A stretch of DNA of 64,000 bases from Actinomadura kijaniata NBRC 14229 (GTDB lineage: Bacteria; Actinomycetota; Actinomycetes; Streptosporangiales; Streptosporangiaceae): NCBI RefSeq assembly GCF_001552175.1, contig NZ_BCQR01000007.1, positions 54,678 to 118,677 on the forward strand, in the 5' to 3' direction. The notes under the pieces are model-generated. The model saw only the letters and a program-made list of their open reading frames with translations, had not been told where the DNA came from and searched no databases. Below, piece after piece: positions 1-7,695 of this stretch. How positions within the stretch are numbered: position 1 is the first letter of the stretch; each line of letters opens with the position of its first letter. Both the position numbers and the translations under genes were made by a program.

Positions 1-576
1 GATCGCGCGGCCGGTCGCCCACAGCAGCAGGTCGCCCGCCGGGGCCCGCACCTCGGCGGGCCCCTCCCCGGCCGACCAGTCGGCGTCGGTGGCGACCAGC
101 CGCGTGCCGCGCATGCGCTGCCGGGCCCCGTAGAACCGGCTCGGCAGGACGTGCTCCAGCCCGGCGATCGCGGGCTCGACGGGCATCTCCCGGACGCGGC
201 CGAGCGGCTGGGCGATGTCCTGCCCGTGCACGAGCACGTCGACCAGCGGGTCCAGCGGTCCCGCACCGGGCGCGCGCCGCGCCGAGCCCGCCGTCTCGCG
301 GATCTGCGCGATGAGCGCGGCGGGCGGGAACGCGGCGGCGCGCTCGCGGGCCAGGTCGGCGGTCATGCGGTTCCAGTCGCCCCGCGCCCGGACCGCGCGC
401 CAGAGCACGAGCGGCAGCGTGGTGCGCGTGGACAGCGTCAGGTGCGCGGCCACGTCGCGCGCCGTCCAGCCGGGGCACAGGGACGGGACGTCCCACTCGT
501 GCGGGCCGAGGTCGTCCAGGAGGTCGGCGAAGTCGAGCCGTTCGGCGCGGAGCCAGGAGAGAATCGTGTCCGTCAT
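1..576 (-). CDS. Mycothiol-dependent maleylpyruvate isomerase family protein (3' end outside window)
   Basis: The reading frame starts at ATG 576 and is still open at base 1, so the C-terminus lies outside the window. The N-terminus reads MTDTILSWLRAER and continues with the family pattern L-C-P-G-W-T-A-R-D-V-A-A-H-L, in which the conserved His belongs to the metal site of the DinB-like four-helix domain. A second family motif, DVLVHGQDIAQPLG, follows around residue 110. Such proteins use or are thought to use mycothiol as cofactor, and most have no known substrate. The assignment to the family is firm and the reaction is not known. Confidence 0.8.
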   Translation of the reverse strand, partial: MTDTILSWLRAERLDFADLLDDLGPHEWDVPSLCPGWTARDVAAHLTLSTRTTLPLVLWRAVRARGDWNRMTADLARERAAAFPPAALIAQIRETAGSARRAPGAGPLDPLVDVLVHGQDIAQPLGRVREMPVEPAIAGLEHVLPSRFYGARQRMRGTRLVATDADWSAGEGPAEVRAPAGDLLLWATGRAI

Positions 577-633
577 GTGATGACGACGAACGGACCCCGC
601 CCGGATCGACAGCCCCGCCCGGATTTCCCGGGC

Positions 634-1152
634 TCAGGCTTTCCGCGTGCCGTGGAGGTTGTGGAGCAGGCCGACCTCGGCGACGTTCTTGGTGAGCTCG
701 ACGGTCACCCAGCCCGCCACGTCGGCCAGGCTCTGGTCCGTGGCCCAGGGCAGCGAGGCGGGGGCGTCCAGGTCGGCGTCGGACAGGCCCGTCAGCCGGG
801 AGCGCCACTCGTCCTTCAGCCCGCGCAGCCACCCGGCCGTGGCGGCGGCCGAGCCCGGCCAGGCGATCTCCTCGCGGTCCGGCGCGCCGGACCCGAAGCA
901 GTGGCCGAGCGTCGTCGTCCACCAGTAGCCGATGTGCCAGGTCACCCACGCGATCGTGACGGCGGGGACGGGGTCGGGCTCGGCGTCGGCCCAGTCGGCG
1001 ACCCAGCGGTCCCCGGCGCGGCGGACGGTCCAGCAGTGCGGGGCCGGTTCCCACAGGAACGCGGCGTCGTCGAGGTCCGTCAGGTGGTACTCGAACAGCG
1101 CCCAGGCGATGTCGAGCTGACGGAGCAGCAGTTCGGTTCGGGTGGTGGTCAC
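634..1152 (-). CDS. DinB-superfamily protein
   Basis: This is a 172-residue protein starting MTTTRTELLLRQLDIAW. It has the helical DinB layout: an N-terminal helix, then W-x-V-R near residue 42, a central V-T-W-H-I-G-Y-W motif with a candidate metal His near residue 73, and a C-terminal DVAGWVTVELTKNVAEVG helix. DinB-like proteins are metal-binding four-helix bundles often linked to bacillithiol or mycothiol chemistry. It is transcribed in the same direction as the gene downstream at 576 but is separated from it by 57 bp, so an operon is possible. The substrate is unknown. Confidence 0.7.
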   Translation of the reverse strand: MTTTRTELLLRQLDIAWALFEYHLTDLDDAAFLWEPAPHCWTVRRAGDRWVADWADAEPDPVPAVTIAWVTWHIGYWWTTTLGHCFGSGAPDREEIAWPGSAAATAGWLRGLKDEWRSRLTGLSDADLDAPASLPWATDQSLADVAGWVTVELTKNVAEVGLLHNLHGTRKA

Positions 1153-1206
1153 CCGCGGGAGTGTGGCACCGGCGCCGTCGCGGGGCCATCGTATTTCCGG
1201 GCCGTA

Positions 1207-1239
1207 CCGCCGGGCGGCCGCACGCGGGCCGCCCGGCGG
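1207..1239. terminator. Hairpin terminator after the ribonuclease gene
   Basis: Bases 1207-1219 and 1227-1239 form a perfect 13-bp GC stem with a 7-nt loop. It lies 6 bp past the stop codon of the minus-strand RNase gene and 54 bp before the start of the next minus-strand gene. No U-tract follows, as is usual for actinomycete terminators. Confidence 0.6.
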
Positions 1240-1245
1240 CGGGGA

Positions 1246-1728
1246 TCAGCAGGTGAAGTCGATGTGGGAGAAGCTGCGGTAGTGGTCGGCGGTGTAGTAC
1301 ATGCCGTCGTCGCCCTCGTGCCCGGCGGTCACGATCCGGCGGGCCCCGCGGGTGGAGGAGCCGGGCGTCTTCACCGTGTACTCGTGATAGTGGCCGCGCG
1401 GCTTCTGGGGCAGGATGCCCTCGCGGTTCTGGAAGACCGTTCCGTCCTTGGGATAGGGGAACGGCCCACCCTTCTCGATCAGTGCGATGGTGTCGTGGGC
1501 CTGCGAGGGGAGCTTCGACTCGCAGATCAGCCGGATCGCCGCGGCCGTGGTCGCGGGGGCGGTGGCGGTGGTGGCGCTGACGGCGACGGCGACACCGGGA
1601 ACGGGAACCGGTGCGGCGACGGCGGACACGGTGGGGGCGACCAGCCCGGCGGCCAGCAGCGGCACCACCAGCAGCGCGCGGCGCAGACGGGAAAGGCGGG
1701 GGGTGTGCATGACGCAGAGTGTGGACAT
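1246..1728 (-). CDS. Secreted guanyl-specific ribonuclease (RNase Sa / N1-T1 family)
   Basis: The 160-residue preprotein has a basic N-terminus and a hydrophobic signal segment (about residues 15-40) ending in an Ala-rich region. The mature part of about 95 residues closely follows Streptomyces RNase Sa: L-I-C-E-S-K-L-P near the start, DGTVFQNREGILP, YHEYTVKTPG, TRGARRIV, DHYRSFSHIDFTC at the end. The presumed catalytic Glu (YHEY), Arg (ARRIV) and His (DHY) are present, as are the two Cys of the terminal disulfide. It should cleave RNA after G outside the cell. No barstar-like inhibitor gene is adjacent. ATG 1728 has a G-rich SD; ATG 1710 is an alternative start. Confidence 0.9.
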   Translation of the reverse strand: MSTLCVMHTPRLSRLRRALLVVPLLAAGLVAPTVSAVAAPVPVPGVAVAVSATTATAPATTAAAIRLICESKLPSQAHDTIALIEKGGPFPYPKDGTVFQNREGILPQKPRGHYHEYTVKTPGSSTRGARRIVTAGHEGDDGMYYTADHYRSFSHIDFTC

Positions 1729-2004
1729 AGCGCCCCCATCCGGGTCAATGTCCCGCCGGGCGGTTCAGCGAAAATTGATGATCATGTCACTCCGCGTTCG
1801 GCACGCCTGTCCCGGCCACGGCTCACGGTTGTGCGCGCCACGGCCCCGTAGGCGTCGATCGGGGGAGTCTCGGGCATCGGGCCTCCTCGCCGCGGATCTC
1901 CGCCGGGGCCGGTCGCGGGCCGGTCGCAGCCGGACCGCTGTCCGGTCTCCGACATGGCCGTTTCCTGCAAGACGGGGCCGCCCCCGGTGGTCGAGGCTGG
2001 TCCC

Positions 2005-2892
2005 ATGACCGCTGACCTCTCCGCGGCCGCCGCGTTCATGGCCGGGCACGCCCGCGTCCTGGACCGCCGCCGCTTCGAACTGCTGACCGAACGCGCCGAC
2101 CCCGCCGCCGTGCTGGCCGCGCTGGACGGCTACCGCAACGCCGACGGCGGCTACGGCTGGGGCCTGGAGGCCGACCTGCGCTCCCCGGAGAGCCAGCCCG
2201 GCGCCGCCCTGCACGCCTTCGAGGTCCTGGTGGACGTGGCCCCGGCCACCACCCCGCGCGCCGTCGAGCTGTGCGACTGGCTGGAGTCGGTGACGCTGCC
2301 CGACGGCGGCCTGCCGTTCGCGCTGCCGCTGACCGTCACCGCCGCGACCGCCCCGTGGTGGCAGGGGGCCGACCCGAACGCGTCCGCGCTCCAGATCACC
2401 GCCGTGACCGCCGCCGTCGCCCACCAGGTCGCCGCCCACGCCCCGGCCGTCGCCGCCCACCCCTGGCTGGACCGCGCCACCCGCTACTGCCTGGCCGCCA
2501 TCGACGCGCTCGACGAGGCCCCGTTCGCGTACGTGCTGGCGTTCGCGGTGCGGTTCCTGGACGCCGTCCATGACAGCCGCCCCGAGGCCGCCGACCTGCT
2601 GCGCCGCCTCGGCAAGCACGTGCCCGCCGACGGGCGCGTCCACGTCGAGGGCGGCACCGACGACGAGTACCTGACCCCGCTGGACTTCGCGCCGTTCCCC
2701 GGCCGCCCGGCCCGCGCGCTGTTCGCCCCCGAGGTGATCGACGCCGATCTGGACCGGCTGGAGGCGGGCCAGCACGACGACGGCGGGTGGTCCGTCGACT
2801 ACGCGCGGATCTCCCCGGCGGGCGCCCTGGACTGGCGCGGCCACGCCACGGTCCGCGCCGTGGACCTCCTGCGCCGGAACGGGCGCCTTTGA
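2005..2892 (+). CDS. Prenyltransferase/squalene-oxidase-repeat-like alpha-toroid protein
   Basis: The reading frame is open from 1954, but the start at 2005 (MTADLSAAAAFM) fits better because the upstream extension is unlike protein. The 295-residue product has repeats of the QW/PFTB type: NADGGYGWGLEADLRSPESQP near residue 45, LPDGGLPFALP near 95 and DDGGWSVDYARISPAG near 260. These glycine/tryptophan repeats are typical of the alpha/alpha barrel found in terpene cyclases and prenyltransferase beta subunits. The DxDD and metal-binding motifs of true cyclases are not evident, so it is probably not a cyclase. The function is unknown. Confidence 0.65.
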   Translation: MTADLSAAAAFMAGHARVLDRRRFELLTERADPAAVLAALDGYRNADGGYGWGLEADLRSPESQPGAALHAFEVLVDVAPATTPRAVELCDWLESVTLPDGGLPFALPLTVTAATAPWWQGADPNASALQITAVTAAVAHQVAAHAPAVAAHPWLDRATRYCLAAIDALDEAPFAYVLAFAVRFLDAVHDSRPEAADLLRRLGKHVPADGRVHVEGGTDDEYLTPLDFAPFPGRPARALFAPEVIDADLDRLEAGQHDDGGWSVDYARISPAGALDWRGHATVRAVDLLRRNGRL

Positions 2893-2982
2893 CGATCTTC
2901 TCCTGGTACATTCACGACGCTCCCATGACAGGGCAGGTGACGCCTGCTTCCTCGAGCGTTGCGGGATGAACTGGGGGGAACG

Positions 2983-3663
2983 TTGAGCGAGAAGGCCGAC
3001 CGTGGTCCGGGCAGGCACCGGGCCGCGTCCGGACGGCTGCTCGGAAGGCCGGTCCTGGCGGGCGCGGCCGGTCTGGTGGTCTGCGGGACGGCGGCGTTCG
3101 CCCTGACCGCCGCCGCCGGGGACGACGGGCCCCGCCGCACCCTGGCGGCCCCGCCCGCCGCGCCGACGCCGGAGGGCGGCCCCGTCCCGGAGGAGACCTT
3201 CGGCGAGGACGTGCCGCCGAAGTCGAGCGCGTCGGCCGCCGTCACCACCAAGCCCTCGCGGTCGGCCTCGGCGTCTCCGTCGGCCTCGGCCTCGGCCTCG
3301 GCGTCGGCCTCCCCGTCCCCGAGCGGGTCCTCGTCCCGTCCCTCGGCGCCGGTCGGCGGCCTGGCCGCCTCCTACACCACCTCCAACAGCTGGGGCTCGG
3401 GCTTCATCGGCACCGTCACCGTCGTCAACCGGGGCGCCACCACCATCTCGTCCTGGCAGCTTTCGGCGGTGTTCTCCGGCCGGACCATCCTGTCGACGTG
3501 GACCAACAGCGGCTCGACCAGCGCCAGCCACTCGGGCAACCGCCTGGCGACCACGGGCCGCTCGCTGGGGCCCGGCCAGAGCATCCAGATCGGCTTCCAG
3601 GCCAACGGCGGCGCGGCCGCCCCCTCCTCCTGCTCCCTGAACGGCCGCCCCTGCTCCGGCTGA
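2983..3663 (+). CDS. Membrane-anchored or secreted protein with Ser/Ala linker and CBM2 domain
   Basis: The product is about 226 residues. A hydrophobic segment (LAGAAGLVVCGTAAFALTAAA) near residues 22-42 acts as signal or anchor. A proline-rich part and a long Ser/Ala/Pro linker follow, then about 100 C-terminal residues resembling carbohydrate-binding module family 2: SYTTSNSWGSGFIGTVTVVN, ISSWQLSAVFSG, ILSTWTN, SLGPGQSIQIGFQ, and an ending CSLNGRPCSG. The aromatic residues used for cellulose or chitin binding are mostly kept, but the Cys normally near the start of the module is missing. No catalytic domain is present, so it may only bind polysaccharide. TTG 2983 sits after a GGGGGGA Shine-Dalgarno; TTG 2959 is also open. 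Confidence 0.7.
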   Translation: MSEKADRGPGRHRAASGRLLGRPVLAGAAGLVVCGTAAFALTAAAGDDGPRRTLAAPPAAPTPEGGPVPEETFGEDVPPKSSASAAVTTKPSRSASASPSASASASASASPSPSGSSSRPSAPVGGLAASYTTSNSWGSGFIGTVTVVNRGATTISSWQLSAVFSGRTILSTWTNSGSTSASHSGNRLATTGRSLGPGQSIQIGFQANGGAAAPSSCSLNGRPCSG

Positions 3664-3715
3664 CCGGCCGTAATCTCCGTGGCGGCGGGGGAGCGGGGTT
3701 GTTACGTTCGACGGC

Positions 3716-4270
3716 ATGACAACGGACACGGCCCCGTCGTTCACCTGGCGGCGGGTCACCGAGGAGGACTTCCCCCTGCTGCGGGCCTGGCTGGAGCAGC
3801 CGCACGTGGCCCGCTGGTGGAACCACGAGACCTCGCCGGAGGCGGTCCGGCGCGACTTCGGCCCCAGCGCGCGCGGCGAGGAGCCGAACGAGGACCTGCT
3901 GGTGTTCCTGGACGGCCGCCCGCTCGGCCTGGTCCAGCGCTCCCGCTACCGCGACCACCCCGAGTACCGCGACGAGCTGGCCCCCCTCACCGAGGTCCCC
4001 GAGAACGCCGTCAGCCTGGACTACCTGATCGGCGATCCCGGCAGCGTCGGCCGGGGCCTGGGCCCGGCGATGATCCGCGCCCTGGTGGAGCGCACCTGGA
4101 CCGACCATCCCGAGGCCGGTTGCGTCATCATCCCGGTCGTGGCGGCCAACCGGGCCTCCTGGCGGGCCCTGGAGAAGGCGGGCCTGCGCCGCGTCGCGGA
4201 AGGCGACCTGGAACCGGACAACCCGATCGACGACCGCCTCCACTACGTCTACCGCATTGACCGCCCCTAG
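3716..4270 (+). CDS. GNAT acetyltransferase, AAC(6')-like
   Basis: The 184-residue protein belongs to the GNAT fold and looks like the aminoglycoside 6'-N-acetyltransferase / siderophore-type branch. It contains FTWRRVTEEDFPLLRAWLEQPHVARWW at the N-terminus, the segment SLDYLIGDPGSVGRGLGPAM, where G-R-G-L-G is the acetyl-CoA pyrophosphate loop, and the late motif NRASWRALEKAGLRRV. It converges with the methyltransferase gene, with only 4 bases between the stops. Whether it confers drug resistance or acetylates another amine cannot be told from the sequence. Confidence 0.8.
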   Translation: MTTDTAPSFTWRRVTEEDFPLLRAWLEQPHVARWWNHETSPEAVRRDFGPSARGEEPNEDLLVFLDGRPLGLVQRSRYRDHPEYRDELAPLTEVPENAVSLDYLIGDPGSVGRGLGPAMIRALVERTWTDHPEAGCVIIPVVAANRASWRALEKAGLRRVAEGDLEPDNPIDDRLHYVYRIDRP

Positions 4271-4274
4271 CCGG

Positions 4275-4910
4275 TCAGCGGGCGGGCTTCTCCCAGGTCA
4301 GCGAGTACCGGCAGAGCACGTGCCGGTGGTAGCGGACGCCGGGCAGCAGCCGCCGGGCCGCCGAGCGCACCTGCCCGTAGCTCATCCGCGGGTCGGCGGT
4401 CGGCATCCCTCCGGGGCCGGTCGCGCGGCGCAGCACCTTGGTGATCCGGACGACCGGGGCCGCCGCGACCGTCGCCGCCCGTTCCGCCGGGGTCGCCGAG
4501 CGGGCGAGGCCGACCACCACCAGCCTCCCGCCGGGGCGCAGCAGGTCGCGCATGCGGGTGAGGGCGGCCTCGAAGTCCATGTGGTGGATCGTGGACACCG
4601 AGCAGACGAAGTCGTAGCCCCCGGCGGGCAGGTCGGCGGTGAGGAAGTCGCCTTCGACGAAGGTGAGGTCCGGGTGACCGGCGGCGTGCCCGCGGGCGCG
4701 GGCGATCATCTCCGGTGAGCTGTCGACGCCGGTGACGCGCTCGGCCCGCCCGGTCAGCTTCCGCGCGAGCAGGCCGTCCCCGCAGCCGACGTCCAGCGCG
4801 TCGCCGCACCCCTCGGGGACGGCGCGCAGGATGTCCGGGTGCCGGGCGACATTGGTGTTCCAGTAGGGGTTCGGGGCGGTCCCGTGCATTTGATCATCGT
4901 AGGCGTTCAC
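4275..4910 (-). CDS. Class I SAM-dependent methyltransferase
   Basis: The product is 211 residues, or 204 if the ATG at 4889 is used (MHGTAPNPYWNTN). Motif I of the Rossmann methyltransferase fold is ALDVGCGDGLLARKL near residue 40, motif II is GVDSSPEMI, and EGDFLTADLPAGGYDFVCSVSTIHHM covers the acidic loop and motif IV. It is a small-molecule type enzyme of the methyltransferase-11/25 group with unknown substrate. It is transcribed in the same direction as deoC upstream but is 31 bp from it, so the two may be co-transcribed. Confidence 0.85.
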   Translation of the reverse strand: MNAYDDQMHGTAPNPYWNTNVARHPDILRAVPEGCGDALDVGCGDGLLARKLTGRAERVTGVDSSPEMIARARGHAAGHPDLTFVEGDFLTADLPAGGYDFVCSVSTIHHMDFEAALTRMRDLLRPGGRLVVVGLARSATPAERAATVAAAPVVRITKVLRRATGPGGMPTADPRMSYGQVRSAARRLLPGVRYHRHVLCRYSLTWEKPAR

Positions 4911-4941
4911 CGGATCTCCCGGACGCGGCGAGCCACGGGAC

Positions 4942-5703
4942 TCAGTAGCCCGCCGGGTCGGAATCCGCCGTCTCGGCGAGGGGTGCTCCGCCGTTGTGGC
5001 GCCGTTCCAGTTCGCCGAGGATTGCGGCGGTGGCCGTCGCCCCGAACCGCGTGGCGCCGAGCCGGTGGAAGCGCAGCAGCGCGTCCAGGGTGCGGACGCC
5101 CCCGGCCGCCTTGACCTGGACGGCGGGCGAGACCGTCTGGCGCATCAGGGCGATGTCGGCGAGGGTGGCCCCGCCGGCGGCGAATCCGGTGCTGGTCTTG
5201 ACGAAGGCCGCGCCCGCGGCCTCGGCCGCCCGGCAGCCGGCGACCTTCTGATCGTCGGTCAGGAAGTGGTTCTCCAGGATCACCTTCACGGGGCGTCCCT
5301 GGGCGGCCTGGACCACGGCGGCGATCTCGTGCTGGACGAACGCGGCGTCACCGGCGCGGAGCCGACCGATGTCGATCACCATGTCGATCTCCCGGGCGCC
5401 CAGGCCGACCAGCTCGGCGGTCTCCGCGACCTTGGTCCGGGTGGTGCAACCGCCGTGCGGGAAGCCGACGACCGTGCCGACGGCGACCCGGGTGCCGCGC
5501 AGCGCCGCGACGGCCGCGGTGACGTCGGCGGGGCGCACGCACACCGAGGCGGTGCCGTACTCCCGCGCGACCGCCAGGCCGGCCTCGACCTCGGCCCGGG
5601 TCAGTTCGGGACGCAGCAGCGAGTGGTCGATCATCCCGGCGACCTCGTCGCGGGAGGGCAGGGGGCCGTCCCAGCGGAGGACCTCGGTGGGGGCGACGGA
5701 CAT
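4942..5703 (-). CDS. deoC: Deoxyribose-phosphate aldolase DeoC
   Basis: The 253-residue protein starts MSVAPTEVLRWDGP at ATG 5703. It has the full class I aldolase signature: MIDHSLLRPELT at the N-terminus, VCVRPADV, VGFPHGGCTTRTKVAE, EIDMVIDIG, the Schiff-base lysine in FVKTSTGFA and the second active lysine in VQVKAAGGVR. It cleaves 2-deoxyribose-5-phosphate to glyceraldehyde-3-phosphate and acetaldehyde in deoxynucleoside catabolism. The divergent GntR-type regulator and the palindromic site at 5748 probably control it. Confidence 0.95.
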   Translation of the reverse strand: MSVAPTEVLRWDGPLPSRDEVAGMIDHSLLRPELTRAEVEAGLAVAREYGTASVCVRPADVTAAVAALRGTRVAVGTVVGFPHGGCTTRTKVAETAELVGLGAREIDMVIDIGRLRAGDAAFVQHEIAAVVQAAQGRPVKVILENHFLTDDQKVAGCRAAEAAGAAFVKTSTGFAAGGATLADIALMRQTVSPAVQVKAAGGVRTLDALLRFHRLGATRFGATATAAILGELERRHNGGAPLAETADSDPAGY

Positions 5704-5747
5704 GGCGGGTTTCCCTTCGGGTGGACGGAACCGGCGACGCGGTGAGC

Positions 5748-5770
5748 TGTCTAGACAATCTATACAAATA
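5748..5770. promoter_or_regulatory. GntR/HutC-type operator between deoC and the regulator gene
   Basis: Bases 5748-5757 are the perfect palindrome TGTCTAGACA. They are followed at once by a degenerate copy (ATCTATACAA), so two half-site pairs lie in tandem. The sequence resembles the TGGTCTAGACCA-like sites of HutC-subfamily regulators such as DasR. It lies 45 bp from deoC and 67-80 bp from the regulator start, where it could repress both promoters. Confidence 0.7.
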
Positions 5771-5836
5771 GAGAGCCGGTGTCGACCGCCGTCACACTGG
5801 AAGCCGACCGTCCGACCACCGCGAAGGAACCGCCCC

Positions 5837-6565
5837 ATGGCCGCACCTCGACCGCTGCACGCCCGCATCGCCGAGCAGTTGCGCCGACGCCTCGACGCCG
5901 CCGCCGACGGCGACCCGTTCCCCTCGGAGACGCAGCTGGCGCAGGAGTTCGGCGTCGCCCGCATGACGGTGCGCGCCGCCCTGGCCGGGTTGCAGCGCGA
6001 CGGCCTGCTGGAGCGCGTCCCCGGCCGGGGCAGCTTCGTGCGCAAGACCGCGGCCACCCGGCCCGTCGGCACCCTGCTGAGCTTCTACGACCAGGTCCTC
6101 GCCATGGGCAGGACGCCGCGTTCGCGCGTCCTGGAGGCCGGCGTGCGCCCCGCCTCCCCGGACGAGGCCGCCGCCCTGTACCCCGACGGGACGCCGGGGG
6201 CCGCCTCCGTGATCGCCATCAACCGCGTCCGGTTCTTCGACGACCTGCCCGTGGCCATCGAGCACGCCAGGTTCCCCGCCGCCCTCGACGCGCTGCTCAC
6301 CGCCGACCTGGAGACCGGCTCGCTGCACCACGCGCTGCGCCGGCTCGGGCTGCATCCCACGCTCGGCTCCTCGGTCCTCGGCGCGCGCACGGCCGACGAT
6401 GACGCCGCCCACCTCGGCGTCGACCCCACCACGCCGATGCTCGTGGAGACCCGGTCCGTCCTCGACCAGGACGGCAGGCCCCTGGAGTACTCCGTGAGCT
6501 CCTACGTGGCCGACCGCTACGCGCTCAAGGTCGACTTCTCCGTCGTCACCCCGTCGACGACCTAG
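5837..6565 (+). CDS. GntR-family transcriptional regulator, HutC/UTRA subfamily
   Basis: ATG 5837 is preceded by an AAGGAA Shine-Dalgarno and encodes 242 residues. Residues 8-75 form the winged helix-turn-helix (FPSETQLAQEFGVARMTVRAAL, DGLLERVPGRGSFV). Residues about 85-235 are the UTRA ligand domain (INRVRFFDDLPVAIEH, PMLVETRSVLDQDGRPLEYSVSSYVADRY). Its position opposite deoC suggests it senses a sugar phosphate of deoxyribose catabolism. Its TAG stop lies inside the CTAG target site of the adjacent MITE-like element. Confidence 0.9.
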   Translation: MAAPRPLHARIAEQLRRRLDAAADGDPFPSETQLAQEFGVARMTVRAALAGLQRDGLLERVPGRGSFVRKTAATRPVGTLLSFYDQVLAMGRTPRSRVLEAGVRPASPDEAAALYPDGTPGAASVIAINRVRFFDDLPVAIEHARFPAALDALLTADLETGSLHHALRRLGLHPTLGSSVLGARTADDDAAHLGVDPTTPMLVETRSVLDQDGRPLEYSVSSYVADRYALKVDFSVVTPSTT

Positions 6566-6747
6566 GCCGTGTTTCAAAGCCCTGGCCTACGGCGCTCGCC
6601 CCGGGGGGGCTCACACCTCACCAGGTCTTGGCGAGCGCGACATCGCTTCGCGATCTGGCCTGCGGGCCCTCGCCTCCGGCCTCGGGCCCGCAGGTCAGGT
6701 AACGCGCTCGCGTGCGCGGCTGAGGCCCACTTTGAAACAGACCCTAG
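6562..6747. mobile_element. MITE-like element flanked by CTAG target duplications
   Basis: A 178-bp stretch (6566-6743) lies between two CTAG copies at 6562-6565 and 6744-6747. Its ends are inverted repeats: GCCGTGTTTCAAAG on the left and, read on the other strand, GGTCTGTTTCAAAG on the right (11 of 14 match, with the inner ten TGTTTCAAAG perfect). There is no coding capacity. The interior is rich in hairpins, for example a perfect 11-bp stem 6659-6669/6684-6694 and a 9-bp stem 6631-6639/6703-6711. A 4-bp CTAG duplication is typical of IS5-group transposases, which probably mobilised it in trans. It may also act as a bidirectional terminator for the two convergent genes. Confidence 0.75.
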
Positions 6748-7586
6748 GCGCCCGCCCAGACGCCGGTGGGGGCGGTTCGGGCCACATAGGACTCGAAGCC
6801 GGCGGCGGGGCGGCCGAGGACCCGCTCGACGCCGTCGGTCGGCCCGACGAGGGCGCCGCGGCGCATCAGGTCGAACATCTGCGTGAGCGTCTCGGCGTCC
6901 GCCTCGTCCCAGCCCTCGCCGACGAGTTCCTTGATGTACTCCTCCCGGCTCAGCTCGACGTACCGGATCTCCCGCCCGGCCGCCTCCGCGATGGTCGCCA
7001 CGGCCTCCCGGAACGTGATCCCGCGCGGCCCGGTCACGTCGACGACCTCCCCGTCGCGCTCCGGGTCGGTCAGCAGCGCCACCGCGACCGCGGCGACGTC
7101 CTCCACGTCCACGAACGGCTCGGGCGTGTCGTCGAACGGCAGCGCCAGCCGCCCCGCCACCAGGGGCGCGTGGAAGATGTCCTCGCTGAAGTTCTGGGAG
7201 AAGTTGTTGGGCCGGACCACCGCCCAGGACGCGCCGCTGTCGCGCACCGCCGCCTCACCGGCCACCATGTCCGTGCCGAACGTCACCCCGCCCACGCCGA
7301 AGTGCTCCGACCCGCGCGCCGACAGCGCCACGAACCGTTCCACGCCCGCGTCCGCCGCGCGCCGCACGAACGCCGCGACCGGCGCCGGATCCGTCGGGCA
7401 CACTAGGTAGAGGGCGCCCGCGCCCCGCACGGCGGCGTCCCAGGTGGACTCGTCGGTCCAGTCGAAACGCGTCTCGGCGGAACGCGACAGGGCGCGCACC
7501 GGCCGCCCCGCCTCCCGCAGCCGCCGCACCACGCGCCGCCCGGTCTTGCCGGTCGCGCCGAGCACGGCGATGGGCCTGTCATCCAT
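6744..7586 (-). CDS. NmrA-like NAD(P)-binding protein (atypical SDR)
   Basis: The start at ATG 7586 (MDDRPIAVLGATGKTGRRVV) follows GAGGTGACC, a good Shine-Dalgarno; the frame is open to 7613. The 280-residue protein has the NmrA/QOR2-type dinucleotide fold: glycine motif GATGKTGRR at residues 9-17, YLVCPTDPAP, VERFVALSARGSEHFG, WAVVRPNNFSQNF and EPFVDVEDVAAVAVALL. The catalytic YxxxK of classical SDRs is absent, as is usual in this group. Many such proteins are redox-sensing or NAD(P)H-quinone oxidoreductase-like. The divergent AraC gene probably regulates it. The stop codon lies in the CTAG duplication of the MITE-like element. Confidence 0.85.
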   Translation of the reverse strand: MDDRPIAVLGATGKTGRRVVRRLREAGRPVRALSRSAETRFDWTDESTWDAAVRGAGALYLVCPTDPAPVAAFVRRAADAGVERFVALSARGSEHFGVGGVTFGTDMVAGEAAVRDSGASWAVVRPNNFSQNFSEDIFHAPLVAGRLALPFDDTPEPFVDVEDVAAVAVALLTDPERDGEVVDVTGPRGITFREAVATIAEAAGREIRYVELSREEYIKELVGEGWDEADAETLTQMFDLMRRGALVGPTDGVERVLGRPAAGFESYVARTAPTGVWAGA

Positions 7587-7695
7587 GGTCACCTCACGGT
7601 TCGTCGTCGTCATGTGAGGAAGTCAACCGGGCGCGGCCGAGACGGGCCATGGCTGAGAGGCTCACCCGCATGTCCGTGCGTCTACGCTCGGGATC

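Noticed and set aside
151..1851. Long plus-strand open frame of 566 codons
   Set aside because: It is antisense to three better-supported minus-strand genes, and its product is a Gly/Arg/Pro-rich shadow typical of high-GC DNA.
3240..3340. Tandem repeat of TCGGCC-like units in the CBM2 gene
   Set aside because: It is the coding sequence of the Ser/Ala linker and not a separate repeat element.
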